This document shows, in pieces, positions 42,746 to 51,237 of a DNA stretch of 64,000 nucleotides (the stretch's first letter is position 1; each line of letters starts with the position of its first letter). Both the position numbers and the translations under genes were made by a program. Where the stretch lies: positions 62,001-126,000 of the forward strand of contig NZ_AP018724.1 of the NCBI RefSeq assembly GCF_004001245.1, written 5' to 3'. This DNA comes from Sulfurivermis fontis (GTDB taxonomy: Bacteria > Pseudomonadota > Gammaproteobacteria > Thiohalomonadales > Thiohalomonadaceae). The notes beneath the pieces were generated by a model. That model worked only from the letters and a program-made list of their open reading frames with translations. It was not told the DNA's origin and searched no databases.

Positions 42746-44020
42746 GTGATTTTCGTACACCAGCCTGCCGTCGAGCAGGGTGTGGGTGACCTTGCCCTTC
42801 AGTTCCCAGCCGAGGAACGGGGTGTTCTTGCCGCGGCTCACCAGGGCTTTCTCGCTTACCGTCCAGTAACACTCCGGATCGACGATGCACAGGTCGGCGC
42901 GGGCGCCCAGGCTGAGTGTGCCCGCGCTCTGGCCGAGGATGTTGGCCGGCTGCCAGGTGATGCGGCCGATGGCCTCGTGCAGCGGCAGCACGCCCTCGTC
43001 CACCAGGCGCAGGGTGAGCGGCAGCAGGGTCTCCAGCGCCGAGATGCCCGGCTCGGTGGCCGGGAACGGCGCCAGCTTGGCGTCGGTGTCGTGCGGCTGG
43101 TGGTCGGAACAGATGGCGCCGATCACGCCGTCGGCGAGCGCGGCGCGCAGGCCATCACGGTCGCGCTGGCTGCGCAGCGGCGGACGCACGTGGCAGAGGC
43201 TGTTGAACTGGCCGACGTCCAGTTCGGTGAGATAGAGCTGGTGGGCGCTGACGTCGGCCGTGACCGGCACGCCGCGTTTCTGTGCCGCCGCCACCAGTTC
43301 CACGGCGCGGGCGGAGGAGAGCTGGCAGAAGTGGGCGCGCACGCCGGTCTGCTCCACCAGCATCAGGTCGCGGCCCACGGCGATCACCTCGGCGCAGGCC
43401 GGGATGCCGGGCAGGCCGAGGCGGGTGGAGACCACGCCTTCATGGATGCAGCCGCTGGCGCCGAGCCAGGGGTCTTCGGAATACAGCAGCACCGGGATAT
43501 CGAGGCCGGCGGCGTACTCCAGCGCCCGGCGCAACACCAGGGTGTTGGCCATCGGAATCTTGCCGTTGCTCACCGCCACGCAGCCGGCCTGTTGCAGCCC
43601 GTACATTTCACTGATCTGCTCGCCGGCGAGGCCCTGGGTGAGGGCCGCCAGCGGCAGGACATGGGCCATGCCGGCATCACTGGCCTTGCGGCGGATCAGC
43701 TCGACTACCGCCGCGCTGTCGATCACCGGATTGGTATCCGGCGCACAGCACAGGGTGGTGATGCCGCCGGCGGCGGCGGCGCGGGTCTCGTTGGCGATGC
43801 CGCCCTTGTGCTTCTGGCCCGGCTCGCGCAGGTGGGCGCGCAGATCGACCAGGCCAGGGAGCACCCACTTGCCGCGCGCGTCGATTTCCTTCTGTACGGA
43901 GAAGCCGGCCGGGGCGGTGCCGATGGCGGCGATGCGCCCGGCGGCGATGTAGATATCGGCGGTTTCGTCGCGGCGGTTGGCCGGGTCGATGACGCGGCCG
44001 TTGCGGATTACCGTATGCAT
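42740..44020 (-). CDS. pyrC': Inactive dihydroorotase-like protein PyrC'
   Basis: A 426-residue class I dihydroorotase homologue that has lost most zinc ligands. The HxH motif is RAH (R61, H63), the HAED motif reads LYSED, the HxxHxS motif reads HFCQLSS, and the SDDG motif reads SNGKI; only the SDHQPH Asp remains. In Pseudomonas such a PyrC' is required structurally for the aspartate carbamoyltransferase dodecamer. The gene ends the pyrR-pyrB-pyrC' run, 2 bp downstream of pyrB. A separate active dihydroorotase should exist elsewhere in the genome. Confidence 0.85.
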   Translation of the reverse strand: MHTVIRNGRVIDPANRRDETADIYIAAGRIAAIGTAPAGFSVQKEIDARGKWVLPGLVDLRAHLREPGQKHKGGIANETRAAAAGGITTLCCAPDTNPVIDSAAVVELIRRKASDAGMAHVLPLAALTQGLAGEQISEMYGLQQAGCVAVSNGKIPMANTLVLRRALEYAAGLDIPVLLYSEDPWLGASGCIHEGVVSTRLGLPGIPACAEVIAVGRDLMLVEQTGVRAHFCQLSSARAVELVAAAQKRGVPVTADVSAHQLYLTELDVGQFNSLCHVRPPLRSQRDRDGLRAALADGVIGAICSDHQPHDTDAKLAPFPATEPGISALETLLPLTLRLVDEGVLPLHEAIGRITWQPANILGQSAGTLSLGARADLCIVDPECYWTVSEKALVSRGKNTPFLGWELKGKVTHTLLDGRLVYENHQ

Positions 44021-44022
44021 GT

Positions 44023-44997
44023 TTACGCCCCCTCCCCTGCCGCGCGGCCCAGGCACATGGACATCACCGCCATGCGCACGGCGATGCCGTTGCTCACCTG
44101 CTCCAGGATCACCGACTGTTCACCGTCGGCCACCGCCGAATCGATCTCGATGCCGCGGTTGATGGGGCCGGGGTGCATGACGATGGCATCGGGCTTGGCC
44201 TGGGCCAGCATGTCGGCATTGAGGCCGTAGAGCTGGAAGAATTCGCCGCCGCTCGGGATCAGCGCACCCTGCATGCGTTCGCGTTGCAGGCGCAGCATGA
44301 TCACCACGTCCACGTCCTTCAGGCCGCGCGCCATGTCGTGGAACACGTGCACGCCGAGTGCACTGGCTTCGGGCGGCACCAGGGTCTTGGGGGCAATGAC
44401 ACGCAGCTCGCCGACGCCCAGGGTGTTGAGGGCGTGGATCTGCGAGCGCGCCACGCGCGAGTGCATGATGTCGCCGACGATGGCGACGCGCAGCGCGCCG
44501 AAGTCCGGCCCCTTGTGGCGGCGGATGGTGAACATGTCCAGCATACCCTGGGTGGGGTGGGCGTGGCGGCCGTCGCCGGCGTTGACCACCGATACGTGCG
44601 GCGCGACGTGGCGGGCGATGAAGTGGGCGGCGCCGGAATCGGCGTGGCGCACCACGAACATGTCGCAGTGCATCGCCTCCAGGTTGTGCAGCATGTCGAG
44701 CAGGCTCTCGCCCTTGGAGGTGGCCGAGGTCTGGATATTGATGTTGAGCACGTCGGCGGACAGGCGCTTGGCCGCCAGCTCGAAGGTGGTGCGCGTGCGC
44801 GTGCTCGATTCGAAGAACAGGTTGGCGATGGTCTTGCCGCGCAGCAGCGGCACCTTCTTCACGCTCTGCGCGTCCACCGTGATGAAGGACTCGGCGAGGT
44901 CGAGGATCTCGGTGAGCACGCTGCGGCTCAGTCCCTCGAGGGTGAGGAAGTGGCGCAGGTTGCCGTTGGCGTCCTGCTGCAATTTATCGATCGGCAT
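44023..44997 (-). CDS. pyrB: Aspartate carbamoyltransferase catalytic subunit
   Basis: A 324-residue enzyme condensing carbamoyl phosphate with aspartate. The carbamoyl-phosphate motif [13 protein letters not shown], the [15 protein letters not shown] segment and the aspartate-loop MLRLQRERM are intact. Its N-terminal extension ([20 protein letters not shown]) fits the class A (Pseudomonas-type) subunit that assembles with PyrC'. It overlaps pyrR by 14 bp. No pyrI regulatory subunit is present. Confidence 0.94.
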   Translation of the reverse strand: MPIDKLQQDANGNLRHFLTLEGLSRSVLTEILDLAESFITVDAQSVKKVPLLRGKTIANLFFESSTRTRTTFELAAKRLSADVLNINIQTSATSKGESLLDMLHNLEAMHCDMFVVRHADSGAAHFIARHVAPHVSVVNAGDGRHAHPTQGMLDMFTIRRHKGPDFGALRVAIVGDIMHSRVARSQIHALNTLGVGELRVIAPKTLVPPEASALGVHVFHDMARGLKDVDVVIMLRLQRERMQGALIPSGGEFFQLYGLNADMLAQAKPDAIVMHPGPINRGIEIDSAVADGEQSVILEQVSNGIAVRMAVMSMCLGRAAGEGA

Positions 44998-45496
44998 GGC
45001 TTTGCACCGTCAGGGCGAGATCGTCCGGACCGCTCAGCTTGACCTGCTGATCGGCCTCCAAGTCCATTTGCAGTCCGGCCACGTCGGCCTGGATCGGCAG
45101 CTCGCGGCCGCTGCGCTCCACCAGCACGGCGAGCGTCACCGAGGCGGGGCGGCCGTAGTCGAACAATTCGTTGAGGGCGGCGCGGATGGTACGGCCGGTG
45201 TAGAGCACGTCATCCACCAGGATGATGTGACGTCCCTCGATATCGAAGGGCAGGTTGGAGGGCTTGACCTGCGGGTGCATGCCGATGCGCGAGAAGTCGT
45301 CGCGGTAGAAGCTGATGTCCAGTGCACCGAGCGGTTCGCGCAGATCGAGCAGTTCGTGCAGGCGCCGCGCCACCCAGACGCCGCCGGTGTGGATGCCGAC
45401 CATGCAGGGGTCGCCGATGCCGCGGGCGGCGAGTAAGGCGCGCAGGCGATCGGCCATGGCGCGCAGGGTGGGTTCGATAGCGGGTTGCGTAGTCAT
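44984..45496 (-). CDS. pyrR: PyrR bifunctional regulator/uracil phosphoribosyltransferase
   Basis: A 170-residue PRTase-fold protein with the PRPP-binding motif [18 protein letters not shown] and [16 protein letters not shown] near the N-terminus. In gammaproteobacteria such as Pseudomonas PyrR precedes pyrB and modulates pyr gene expression. The start overlaps ruvX by 4 bp and the end overlaps pyrB by 14 bp. Confidence 0.92.
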   Translation of the reverse strand: MTTQPAIEPTLRAMADRLRALLAARGIGDPCMVGIHTGGVWVARRLHELLDLREPLGALDISFYRDDFSRIGMHPQVKPSNLPFDIEGRHIILVDDVLYTGRTIRAALNELFDYGRPASVTLAVLVERSGRELPIQADVAGLQMDLEADQQVKLSGPDDLALTVQSHADR

Positions 45497-45915
45497 GGGC
45501 GACTCTCTTCGGCGTGGGTGTCCAGCCAGCTTTGCAGGATCAGTTGCGCGGCGACGGCATCCAGCGCCGCGCCCCCCTTGCCCTGCGCGCGTAGCTCCAG
45601 TTCCGCCTCGTAGGAGGTGAGGCGTTCGTCGACGCGATGGACCGGCAGATTGTACCTGCCCGCCAGCTGATTCCCAAAGCGCTGCGCGCGCGCCGTGCGT
45701 TCATGTTCCGTGCCGTCCATGTGCACCGGCAGTCCGACCACCAGGGCTACCGGCCGCCACTCGGCGATGAGTCGGGAGATGGCGTCCCAGTCGGGCTTGC
45801 CGTCGCGGGCCTTGACGATGGTGAGGGGACGGGCGCTGCCGGTGAGCGTCTGGCCGACGGCGATGCCGATGCGCTTGGTGCCGTAGTCGAAGCCGAGCAG
45901 GACGCCATTGGTCAT
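45493..45915 (-). CDS. ruvX: Putative pre-16S rRNA nuclease YqgF/RuvX
   Basis: A 140-residue RNase H-fold protein with the family motifs [17 protein letters not shown] (catalytic Asp), [14 protein letters not shown] and the C-terminal [13 protein letters not shown] plus [14 protein letters not shown]. YqgF acts in 16S rRNA 5' end processing. The start codon sits directly at heptamer array C; no SD is visible. It overlaps pyrR. Confidence 0.93.
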   Translation of the reverse strand: MTNGVLLGFDYGTKRIGIAVGQTLTGSARPLTIVKARDGKPDWDAISRLIAEWRPVALVVGLPVHMDGTEHERTARAQRFGNQLAGRYNLPVHRVDERLTSYEAELELRAQGKGGAALDAVAAQLILQSWLDTHAEESRP

Positions 45916-45918
45916 GGC

Positions 45919-46084
45919 GAGGTATGAGGTGCAAGGGGCGAGGGGCGAACAACCCCGGCCTCGCTAGACGGGGTGCGTAGGGTGTGCACCGCGCACCGGG
46001 GCGTCGCGGGGCACCGCGTGGTGCACGGTGCGTGCGCTACATGGGGGTTGATGTTCGTAGCCCGCATCTCGCCCCTCGTGCCTG
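45919..46084. repeat. Inverted heptamer array C (GAGGNNC type)
   Basis: Forward units GAGGTAT, GAGGTGC, AAGGGGC, GAGGGGC (45919-45946), a 110-bp spacer, then reverse units GTAGCCC, GCATCTC, GCCCCTC, GTGCCTG (46057-46084). The spacer holds a second inverted pair around GTGCACC/GGTGCACG. The element starts 3 bp from the ruvX start and ends 5 bp from the yqgE stop. Confidence 0.75.
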
Positions 46085-46089
46085 TGTTC

Positions 46090-46653
46090 TTAGGCGTGGC
46101 CGGCTTCGCTGGACAGCAGGGTCAGATCGACGCCGATGAGGGCGGCGGCGGCGCCCCAGCGCTCCTCCACCGGCAGCTCGAACAGGATCGCCGGGTCGGC
46201 CGGACCGGACAGCCACGCGTTTTGCGCGATTTCCTGCTCCAGTTGGCCGGCGCCCCAGCCGGCATAGCCCAGGGCGAGCAGGAACTGCTGCGGTCCCGTG
46301 CCTTGGCCGATGGCGGCCATGATGTCGCGCGAGGTGGTCAGGGCGATGTCGGCGGTGACCGGCAGGCTGGAGGTCCAGGCCCCCACCGGGCGGTGCAGCA
46401 CGAAGCCGCGTTCCGGCTGCACCGGGCCGCCGCTGAATACCGGTGCGGCGGTGTCTACCCGTGCGTCGGGCGCGATCTGCATGTGTTGCAACACGTCGCC
46501 CAGGGTGATCTCCAGGGGGCGGTTGATGACGATGCCCAGCGATCCTTCCGCGTTGTGTTCGCAGATGTAGGTCACCGTGTGGCTGAAGTTGGGGTCAGCC
46601 AGTTGCGGCATGGCGATGAGAAAATGATTGCGCAGGGAAGCGGTTTCGGTCAT
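46090..46653 (-). CDS. yqgE: UPF0301 protein YqgE
   Basis: A 187-residue protein starting MTETASLRNHFLIAMPQLAD. It has the conserved segments FSHTVTYICEHNAEGSLGIVINRP, VFSGGPVQPERGFVLH and ALGYAGWGAGQLEQEI. The function is unknown; it is nearly always next to ruvX. The start at 46653 matches the family; the open frame further upstream is non-homologous. Confidence 0.92.
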   Translation of the reverse strand: MTETASLRNHFLIAMPQLADPNFSHTVTYICEHNAEGSLGIVINRPLEITLGDVLQHMQIAPDARVDTAAPVFSGGPVQPERGFVLHRPVGAWTSSLPVTADIALTTSRDIMAAIGQGTGPQQFLLALGYAGWGAGQLEQEIAQNAWLSGPADPAILFELPVEERWGAAAALIGVDLTLLSSEAGHA

Positions 46654-46770
46654 GGCGTTAGTATCGGGAAGGTGTGTGCGGCCCGCAAGGGTGGCGGTGG
46701 TGCAGGAGCGAATCGCCTTGGCGATCGGACTCCGCTTTGCTGCCGCGGTGCGCAGGTGCTTCGCTCCTAG

Positions 46771-46975
46771 GGAAGGTCTGAATAAGTCCATCCTGGACTT
46801 TTCAGGTCGCTCCCGCCCCTCCCTGGGCTGCGCGACATAAGTCCATCCGTGGACAAAACCACGCCAAGCGAAAAGTGTGATTTTCGCTTGGCTTCATTTT
46901 TCAACGACTTATCGTCGTTGAAAAATGGCGGCACATCCCTGTGCCGCGGAAGCTCTGAACTTATTCAGAGCTTCC
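46771..46975 (-). mobile_element. MITE-like element, copy 4 (inverted, with 52-bp insert)
   Basis: Inverted relative to the other copies and 205 bp long. It is flanked by CTAG at 46767-46770 and 46976-46979. The extra 52 bp lie between TTTTCAG and ACCACGCC and include CATAAGTCCATCC, a partial second copy of the element's own AATAAGTCCATCC end. The left end abuts the stop codon of the tonB-like gene (46976-46978). Confidence 0.83.
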
Positions 46976-47869
46976 CTAGCGCATCTCCAGTTGGTTGCCG
47001 CTCTCGAACAGCCAGGTGCGGATGATGTGCAGCACGTCGGTATCCTTGCGCAGGGCCTGCGGCAGCGGTGCATAGGGCGCGGCCATTTTCACGATGCGGA
47101 TGGCGCCCTCGTCCAGCACGCGGTGGCCGGAGGAGCGCACCACCCGCACGTCCTTCAGGCTGCCGTCGGCGTTGATGGCCACGTCCAGCAGCAGGGCGCC
47201 GGAGAGATTGGCGCGGCGCGCCTCGTCGGGGTAGTTGAGATTGCCGATGCGCTCCACCTTCATGCGCCAGGCGTGCTCATAACTGGCTTCAAGGTATTCC
47301 TTGGTGCTGGCGGTGATGTATTTCTCGCGCGGCTTGGCCGCGTATATCTGCATGCGCTGGGTGATCTCCGCCGCCAGGGCGGCCATCTCCTGGCTGGTGG
47401 GCATCAGCTCGGCGGCGGTGAGGTCCTCCGGGATATCGGGGCGCCGTTCGCCCGGCGTGACCTGGGTGCGCAGGCGCGACTGCTCCACCGTCATGACGTT
47501 CTGCGGCTCCGGCGTGGGTTGCGGCCTGGGCACGGTCAGCGGGCGCGTTTGGGCGGCATTGCCCTGCTCGCTGCGCGAGGCGCTGTTGGCGAAGGGGCTG
47601 CCGGGGCGGACCTTTTCCTCGACGTCGCCGCCGCCCCGCTGGGTGACCTGTGCCAGGTAATCGGCCTGGTCCGGCTTCTCGTCGCTCTTGCTGTGCACCA
47701 GGATCACCTCCAGGGTGCGCGGCGTGTCGGCGGCATTCTTGTCGTTGGGCACGAAGCTGATGCCGAGGATCACGATGGCGTGGAAGGCGACGGCGAGAAA
47801 CAGCGTCAGGCCGAGGCGATCGGCGGGACCGATGCGCGGGACGGGCGGTGTCGGGGCGAGGGTGCTCAT
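46976..47869 (-). CDS. tonB: Energy transducer TonB family protein
   Basis: A 297-residue protein with an N-terminal membrane anchor (LGLTLFLAVAFHAIVILGISF, about residues 20-40), a Pro/Gln-rich periplasmic linker (about 60-130) and a C-terminal TonB domain (VERIGNLNYPDEARRANLSGALLLDVAINADGSLKDV pattern, about 210-290). In Pseudomonas the same slot between gshB and yqgE also holds a tonB-like gene. No exbB or exbD is adjacent. MITE copy 4 follows the stop directly. Confidence 0.85.
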   Translation of the reverse strand: MSTLAPTPPVPRIGPADRLGLTLFLAVAFHAIVILGISFVPNDKNAADTPRTLEVILVHSKSDEKPDQADYLAQVTQRGGGDVEEKVRPGSPFANSASRSEQGNAAQTRPLTVPRPQPTPEPQNVMTVEQSRLRTQVTPGERRPDIPEDLTAAELMPTSQEMAALAAEITQRMQIYAAKPREKYITASTKEYLEASYEHAWRMKVERIGNLNYPDEARRANLSGALLLDVAINADGSLKDVRVVRSSGHRVLDEGAIRIVKMAAPYAPLPQALRKDTDVLHIIRTWLFESGNQLEMR

Positions 47870-47879
47870 GTGCGGCGGA

Positions 47880-48896
47880 TTATAGCGGATCGACCACGGC
47901 TTGCAGCGTGCCGTCGGCCAGCGCGAGGCGCGGCGCCAGCGGGGCTGTGACGCGCACCCCGTCTTCCGCATCCACCAGCAGGGCGTGACGGATACCGAGG
48001 GCGCGGGCGGTTTCTGTCCAGCGTGCCGGGCCGGCCACGAACAGGGCATGGGCCGCGGCGGCGGCCTCGGCCAGGCGGGTGTGGAACACGGTGACGGCGA
48101 AGACGCTGCGCGCGGGTTCGCCTGTGGCGGGGTCGAGCAGCGGGTGGAACAGGCGGTCGTCGTGCAGATAGGCGCCGCGCAGCGGGGTCACGGTGTAGGC
48201 CACCTCGTCGGGCTGCAGGGCGACGCGCGCCAGCGGGGTGCGGCCGTCGCGGCCGGTCAGAACCAGTACCAGCTCGTCACCCTGGCCCAGGCGTGCCGCC
48301 GCTCCCGGTGTGGTCAGCTGGCCGGTGGTGACGCCGGCCTCGCGTAGCCGGGCCAGCGCGGTATCCAGGGCGTAGCCGCGGCCGAAGTCGCCCAGGTCGA
48401 GGCGCACGGCCGCGTTGTTGCTGCGCATGGCGATGCCGTCGATGACGATGTCGCTCATCGACGGTTGCTGTGCCACCAGCGCGGCAATGGCTTCCGGCGT
48501 CGGCGGTGGTCCCTTGGGCTCGCGGTAGAACCCCCACAGCTCCAGCAGACCGCCCAGGGCCGGATTGAACAGCCCGCCGCTGCGCGCCGACAGCACCTGC
48601 GCCTGCTGGATCTGCGGCAGCAGCGAGGGCACGGCGGAGAAGCCGGCCGTCGTCGCCAGCAGCTGGTTGGTGCGCGCCATCGGCCCCGGCCGTGCCGGGT
48701 CGTTGCCCTCTTCGATGTACAACAGATCCGTTGCCGCCTCCTCCAGCGCGCGCTGCGCCGGTTCCGCCGCCAGGCCCTGCACGGCGAGGGTCACCGGGCT
48801 GCCGTAGGCGGTGAAGGTCTTGCGCTGGACGGGCGGTTCGCCCTGGCAGGCGGCGAGGAGGAGGGCGAGGGGCAGCAGGCAAGCGAACTTAGGCAT
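47880..48896 (-). CDS. ApbE-like lipoprotein with degenerate catalytic motifs
   Basis: A 338-residue ApbE-fold protein with lipobox LLLAACQG. ApbE enzymes attach FMN to target proteins in the periplasm. Several features are kept: GGLFNPALGGLLELWGF, DLGDFGRGYALD and HPLLDPATGEPA. The usual metal-site Asp/Thr pair near the C-terminus is replaced by an Ala-rich run (RLAEAAAAAHALF), and the NxGG motif reads TTPGAAARLG. It is probably an inactive or altered relative. It lies between gshB and tonB on the minus strand. Confidence 0.75.
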   Translation of the reverse strand: MPKFACLLPLALLLAACQGEPPVQRKTFTAYGSPVTLAVQGLAAEPAQRALEEAATDLLYIEEGNDPARPGPMARTNQLLATTAGFSAVPSLLPQIQQAQVLSARSGGLFNPALGGLLELWGFYREPKGPPPTPEAIAALVAQQPSMSDIVIDGIAMRSNNAAVRLDLGDFGRGYALDTALARLREAGVTTGQLTTPGAAARLGQGDELVLVLTGRDGRTPLARVALQPDEVAYTVTPLRGAYLHDDRLFHPLLDPATGEPARSVFAVTVFHTRLAEAAAAAHALFVAGPARWTETARALGIRHALLVDAEDGVRVTAPLAPRLALADGTLQAVVDPL

Positions 48897-48948
48897 GAAT
48901 ATCGATCACATCAAATACCGGGGTAGGGCGGACCCTGCGGGGTTGGGC

Positions 48949-49902
48949 TTAATGCCGCGCCACCAGTTTGACCGCAATGGCCTCCATGAGTTGCCCGGCG
49001 ATGTCCAGGCCGAACTGCGCGTCCAGTTCGCGGATGCAGGTGGGGCTGGTGACATTGATCTCGGTGAGGTAGTCGCCGATGACATCGAGGCCGACGAACA
49101 GCAGGCCCTGCTCGCGCAGGCGCGGCGCCACCTGGGCGCAGATCCAGCGGTCACGCTGCGACAGTGGCACCCCCACCCCGCTGCCGCCGGCGGCGAGGTT
49201 GCCGCGCAGTTCACCCGCGGCCGGGATGCGCGCCAGCGCATAGGGCACCGGTTCGCCATCGATGAGCAGGATGCGCTTGTCGCCTGCGCTTATCTCCGGC
49301 AGATAGCGCTGCGCCATGGTGTAGCGCTGGCCATGGTCGGTGAGGGTCTCGATGATCACCGAGGCATTGGGGTCGCCCTGGCGGGTGACGAAGATCGAGG
49401 CGCCGCCCATGCCGCCCAGCGGTTTCAGCACCGCCTCGCCCTGCTCCGCGACGAAGGCGCGCAGCCGCTGCATGTCGCGCGTCACCAGGGTCGGCGGCGT
49501 GCACTGCGGAAACCAGGCGGCGAACAGCTTCTCGTTGGCGTCGCGCAGGCTCTGCGCCCGGTTCACCACCAGCGCCCCGGCCGCTTCCGCCTGCTCCAGC
49601 AGGTAAGTGGCGTAGATGTACTCCATGTCGAAGGGCGGATCCTTGCGCATCAGGATCACGTCCAGCTCACCCAGCGGCATGTCCTCCGCCTCCCCCAGTT
49701 CGAACCAGCCCTGCGGGTCGGCGTATACCCGCAGCGGCCGGCTGCGGCCGTAGGCCGTGCCGTCGCGCAGGTAGAGATCGGCCAGTTCGAAATAGCGCAA
49801 CTGCCAGCCACGCGACTGCGCCGCCAGCAGCATCGCCAGGGTGGAGTCCTTCTTGTAATGGATGGCCCCTATGGGGTCCATCACCACGCCGAGTGTGGTC
49901 AT
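48949..49902 (-). CDS. gshB: Glutathione synthetase
   Basis: A 317-residue ATP-grasp ligase joining gamma-glutamylcysteine and glycine. Seen motifs are VVMDPIGAIHYKKDSTLAML at the N-terminus, LMRKDPPFDMEYIYATYLLE, the glycine-rich loop LKPLGGMGGASIF, GGSGVGVPLS and DVIGDYLTEINVTSPTC. It heads the minus-strand run gshB-apbE-tonB and fits the order in Pseudomonas. Confidence 0.95.
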   Translation of the reverse strand: MTTLGVVMDPIGAIHYKKDSTLAMLLAAQSRGWQLRYFELADLYLRDGTAYGRSRPLRVYADPQGWFELGEAEDMPLGELDVILMRKDPPFDMEYIYATYLLEQAEAAGALVVNRAQSLRDANEKLFAAWFPQCTPPTLVTRDMQRLRAFVAEQGEAVLKPLGGMGGASIFVTRQGDPNASVIIETLTDHGQRYTMAQRYLPEISAGDKRILLIDGEPVPYALARIPAAGELRGNLAAGGSGVGVPLSQRDRWICAQVAPRLREQGLLFVGLDVIGDYLTEINVTSPTCIRELDAQFGLDIAGQLMEAIAVKLVARH

Positions 49903-50059
49903 GGGCGGAGCTTTTCCGTGTGGAGTCGGGGCGATTATACGTAAATCGGCGGCGGCATAAGCGTGGACGAGGGTTTGTCAGCAGCGCGCATGCCAGCAGT
50001 GCCACACCGTGTTTCATGGCCGCCTCTGCGTGTTGGCGACAGTGCGGCAGCGCCCCGGC

Positions 50060-51214
50060 TCATTGCAGCAGTTGGCGCTCCAGTGTTTCGAGGTCGACCT
50101 TCGCTGCGGTGGGTGCCGGTTTGCCGCTGCGGCACAGCTGCTGGGCCTCTTCCGTGCTCTTGTCGAAGGCCTGCTGCCAGGTGAGGACGCAGACCTGTTG
50201 TGGGCGGTCACGCCAGCTGTCGCGGCAGGTGTCGCGGGTGAGGGTGGCATTGGCGTCGGGATTGTTGCCCATGGCCGCCTGCCAGCAGGCGGCGACGAGG
50301 TCCTGATACATCACCTGTTCGGCGGCGTCGTAACCCTGTTCCTTGACGTACCAGATGAAGCTGGGGTGGTTGGCGGCGATGACCGCCGCCTGAGCGTGAC
50401 CGAGATCGAGCTGCGCTGTATCGAGCACCTTGAGGGTGACGCCGTATTGCTGCTGCAGCCACTGCCGTACCGGATAGCCGTAGGCCACCACCGGGCGGGC
50501 GGCGCCGCTGTCGCGTTGCAGCAGGAATTCCAACAGGCGCCGCGCGTAGGGGGCGTAGTAGGGATAGGTGGCCTCCAGCGTGCTGCCGGCACTGGCCGGT
50601 GCGGCAATGGGGGCGATGTCGACGATGGCCTCGTACAGGGTGACTTCCGCTGCCGCCACGCCGTTTTCCTGCAACAGAGACTCCCAGCGCTGGCTGGTCT
50701 TCGAACCGAGGTAGTCCTGTGCGGGCAGGGAATAATCGGGCGGGAAGTGCAGCAGTTGCACCGAGCGCTGTTCGGTGAGGGCCAGTCCCAGCGGCAGAAA
50801 GAAGCGCCATTCCTTGTCGTTCCACAGGCCGGCGGTTTTCAGTCGTGTCGTGGCGTCCACGCCGAGCTGGCCGATGGCGAGAAAGCGCGGCAGGCGCCGG
50901 CCGTAGTCGAGTACGCGCCAGTCGGAGCTGCGAATGGTGGCGCTGTAGTTGCCGAGGTCATTCCACACGGTGACGGCGAGATCGGGCAGGCCGTCGCGTG
51001 TGCCGCTCTGCCAGGTGTAGTGGTGGATGGTGTCGGTGAGCGACTGCGGGCTTTCCGCGCTGTTGGGCCAGGAGTAGAGCTGCCGCAGGGTTTGTTCAGT
51101 GCCCAGTGCCGCGCTGGCCTCGTACAGACTGGTGGTGGGTGCGGGGGTGGCGGCGCAGCCGGTCAGCAACAGGACGGCGAGCAGCCAGTGGCCCCAGCGG
51201 TACAGCACGTTCAT
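50060..51214 (-). CDS. Lipoprotein of unknown function
   Basis: A 384-residue protein starting MNVLYRWGHWLLAVLLLTGCAAT (lipobox LLTGC, acylated at Cys about residue 19). The mature part contains PYARRLLEFLLQRDSGAARP, VVAYGYPVRQWLQQQYGVTL and a late Cys-containing section (DTCRDSW, QQVCVLTW, QQLCRSG) that may be disulfide-bonded. No family was recognised; the layout loosely resembles a periplasmic binding fold. It is 23 bp downstream of the histidine kinase gene on the same strand and may be its partner. Confidence 0.65.
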   Translation of the reverse strand: MNVLYRWGHWLLAVLLLTGCAATPAPTTSLYEASAALGTEQTLRQLYSWPNSAESPQSLTDTIHHYTWQSGTRDGLPDLAVTVWNDLGNYSATIRSSDWRVLDYGRRLPRFLAIGQLGVDATTRLKTAGLWNDKEWRFFLPLGLALTEQRSVQLLHFPPDYSLPAQDYLGSKTSQRWESLLQENGVAAAEVTLYEAIVDIAPIAAPASAGSTLEATYPYYAPYARRLLEFLLQRDSGAARPVVAYGYPVRQWLQQQYGVTLKVLDTAQLDLGHAQAAVIAANHPSFIWYVKEQGYDAAEQVMYQDLVAACWQAAMGNNPDANATLTRDTCRDSWRDRPQQVCVLTWQQAFDKSTEEAQQLCRSGKPAPTAAKVDLETLERQLLQ

Positions 51215-51237
51215 CAGGCAGTATCCTCCGGTCAGGT

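Noticed and set aside
42716-44230. A 504-codon plus-strand frame across pyrC' and pyrB
   Set aside because: It spans two well-supported minus-strand genes and their junction, and is low-complexity His/Gly/Ala sequence.
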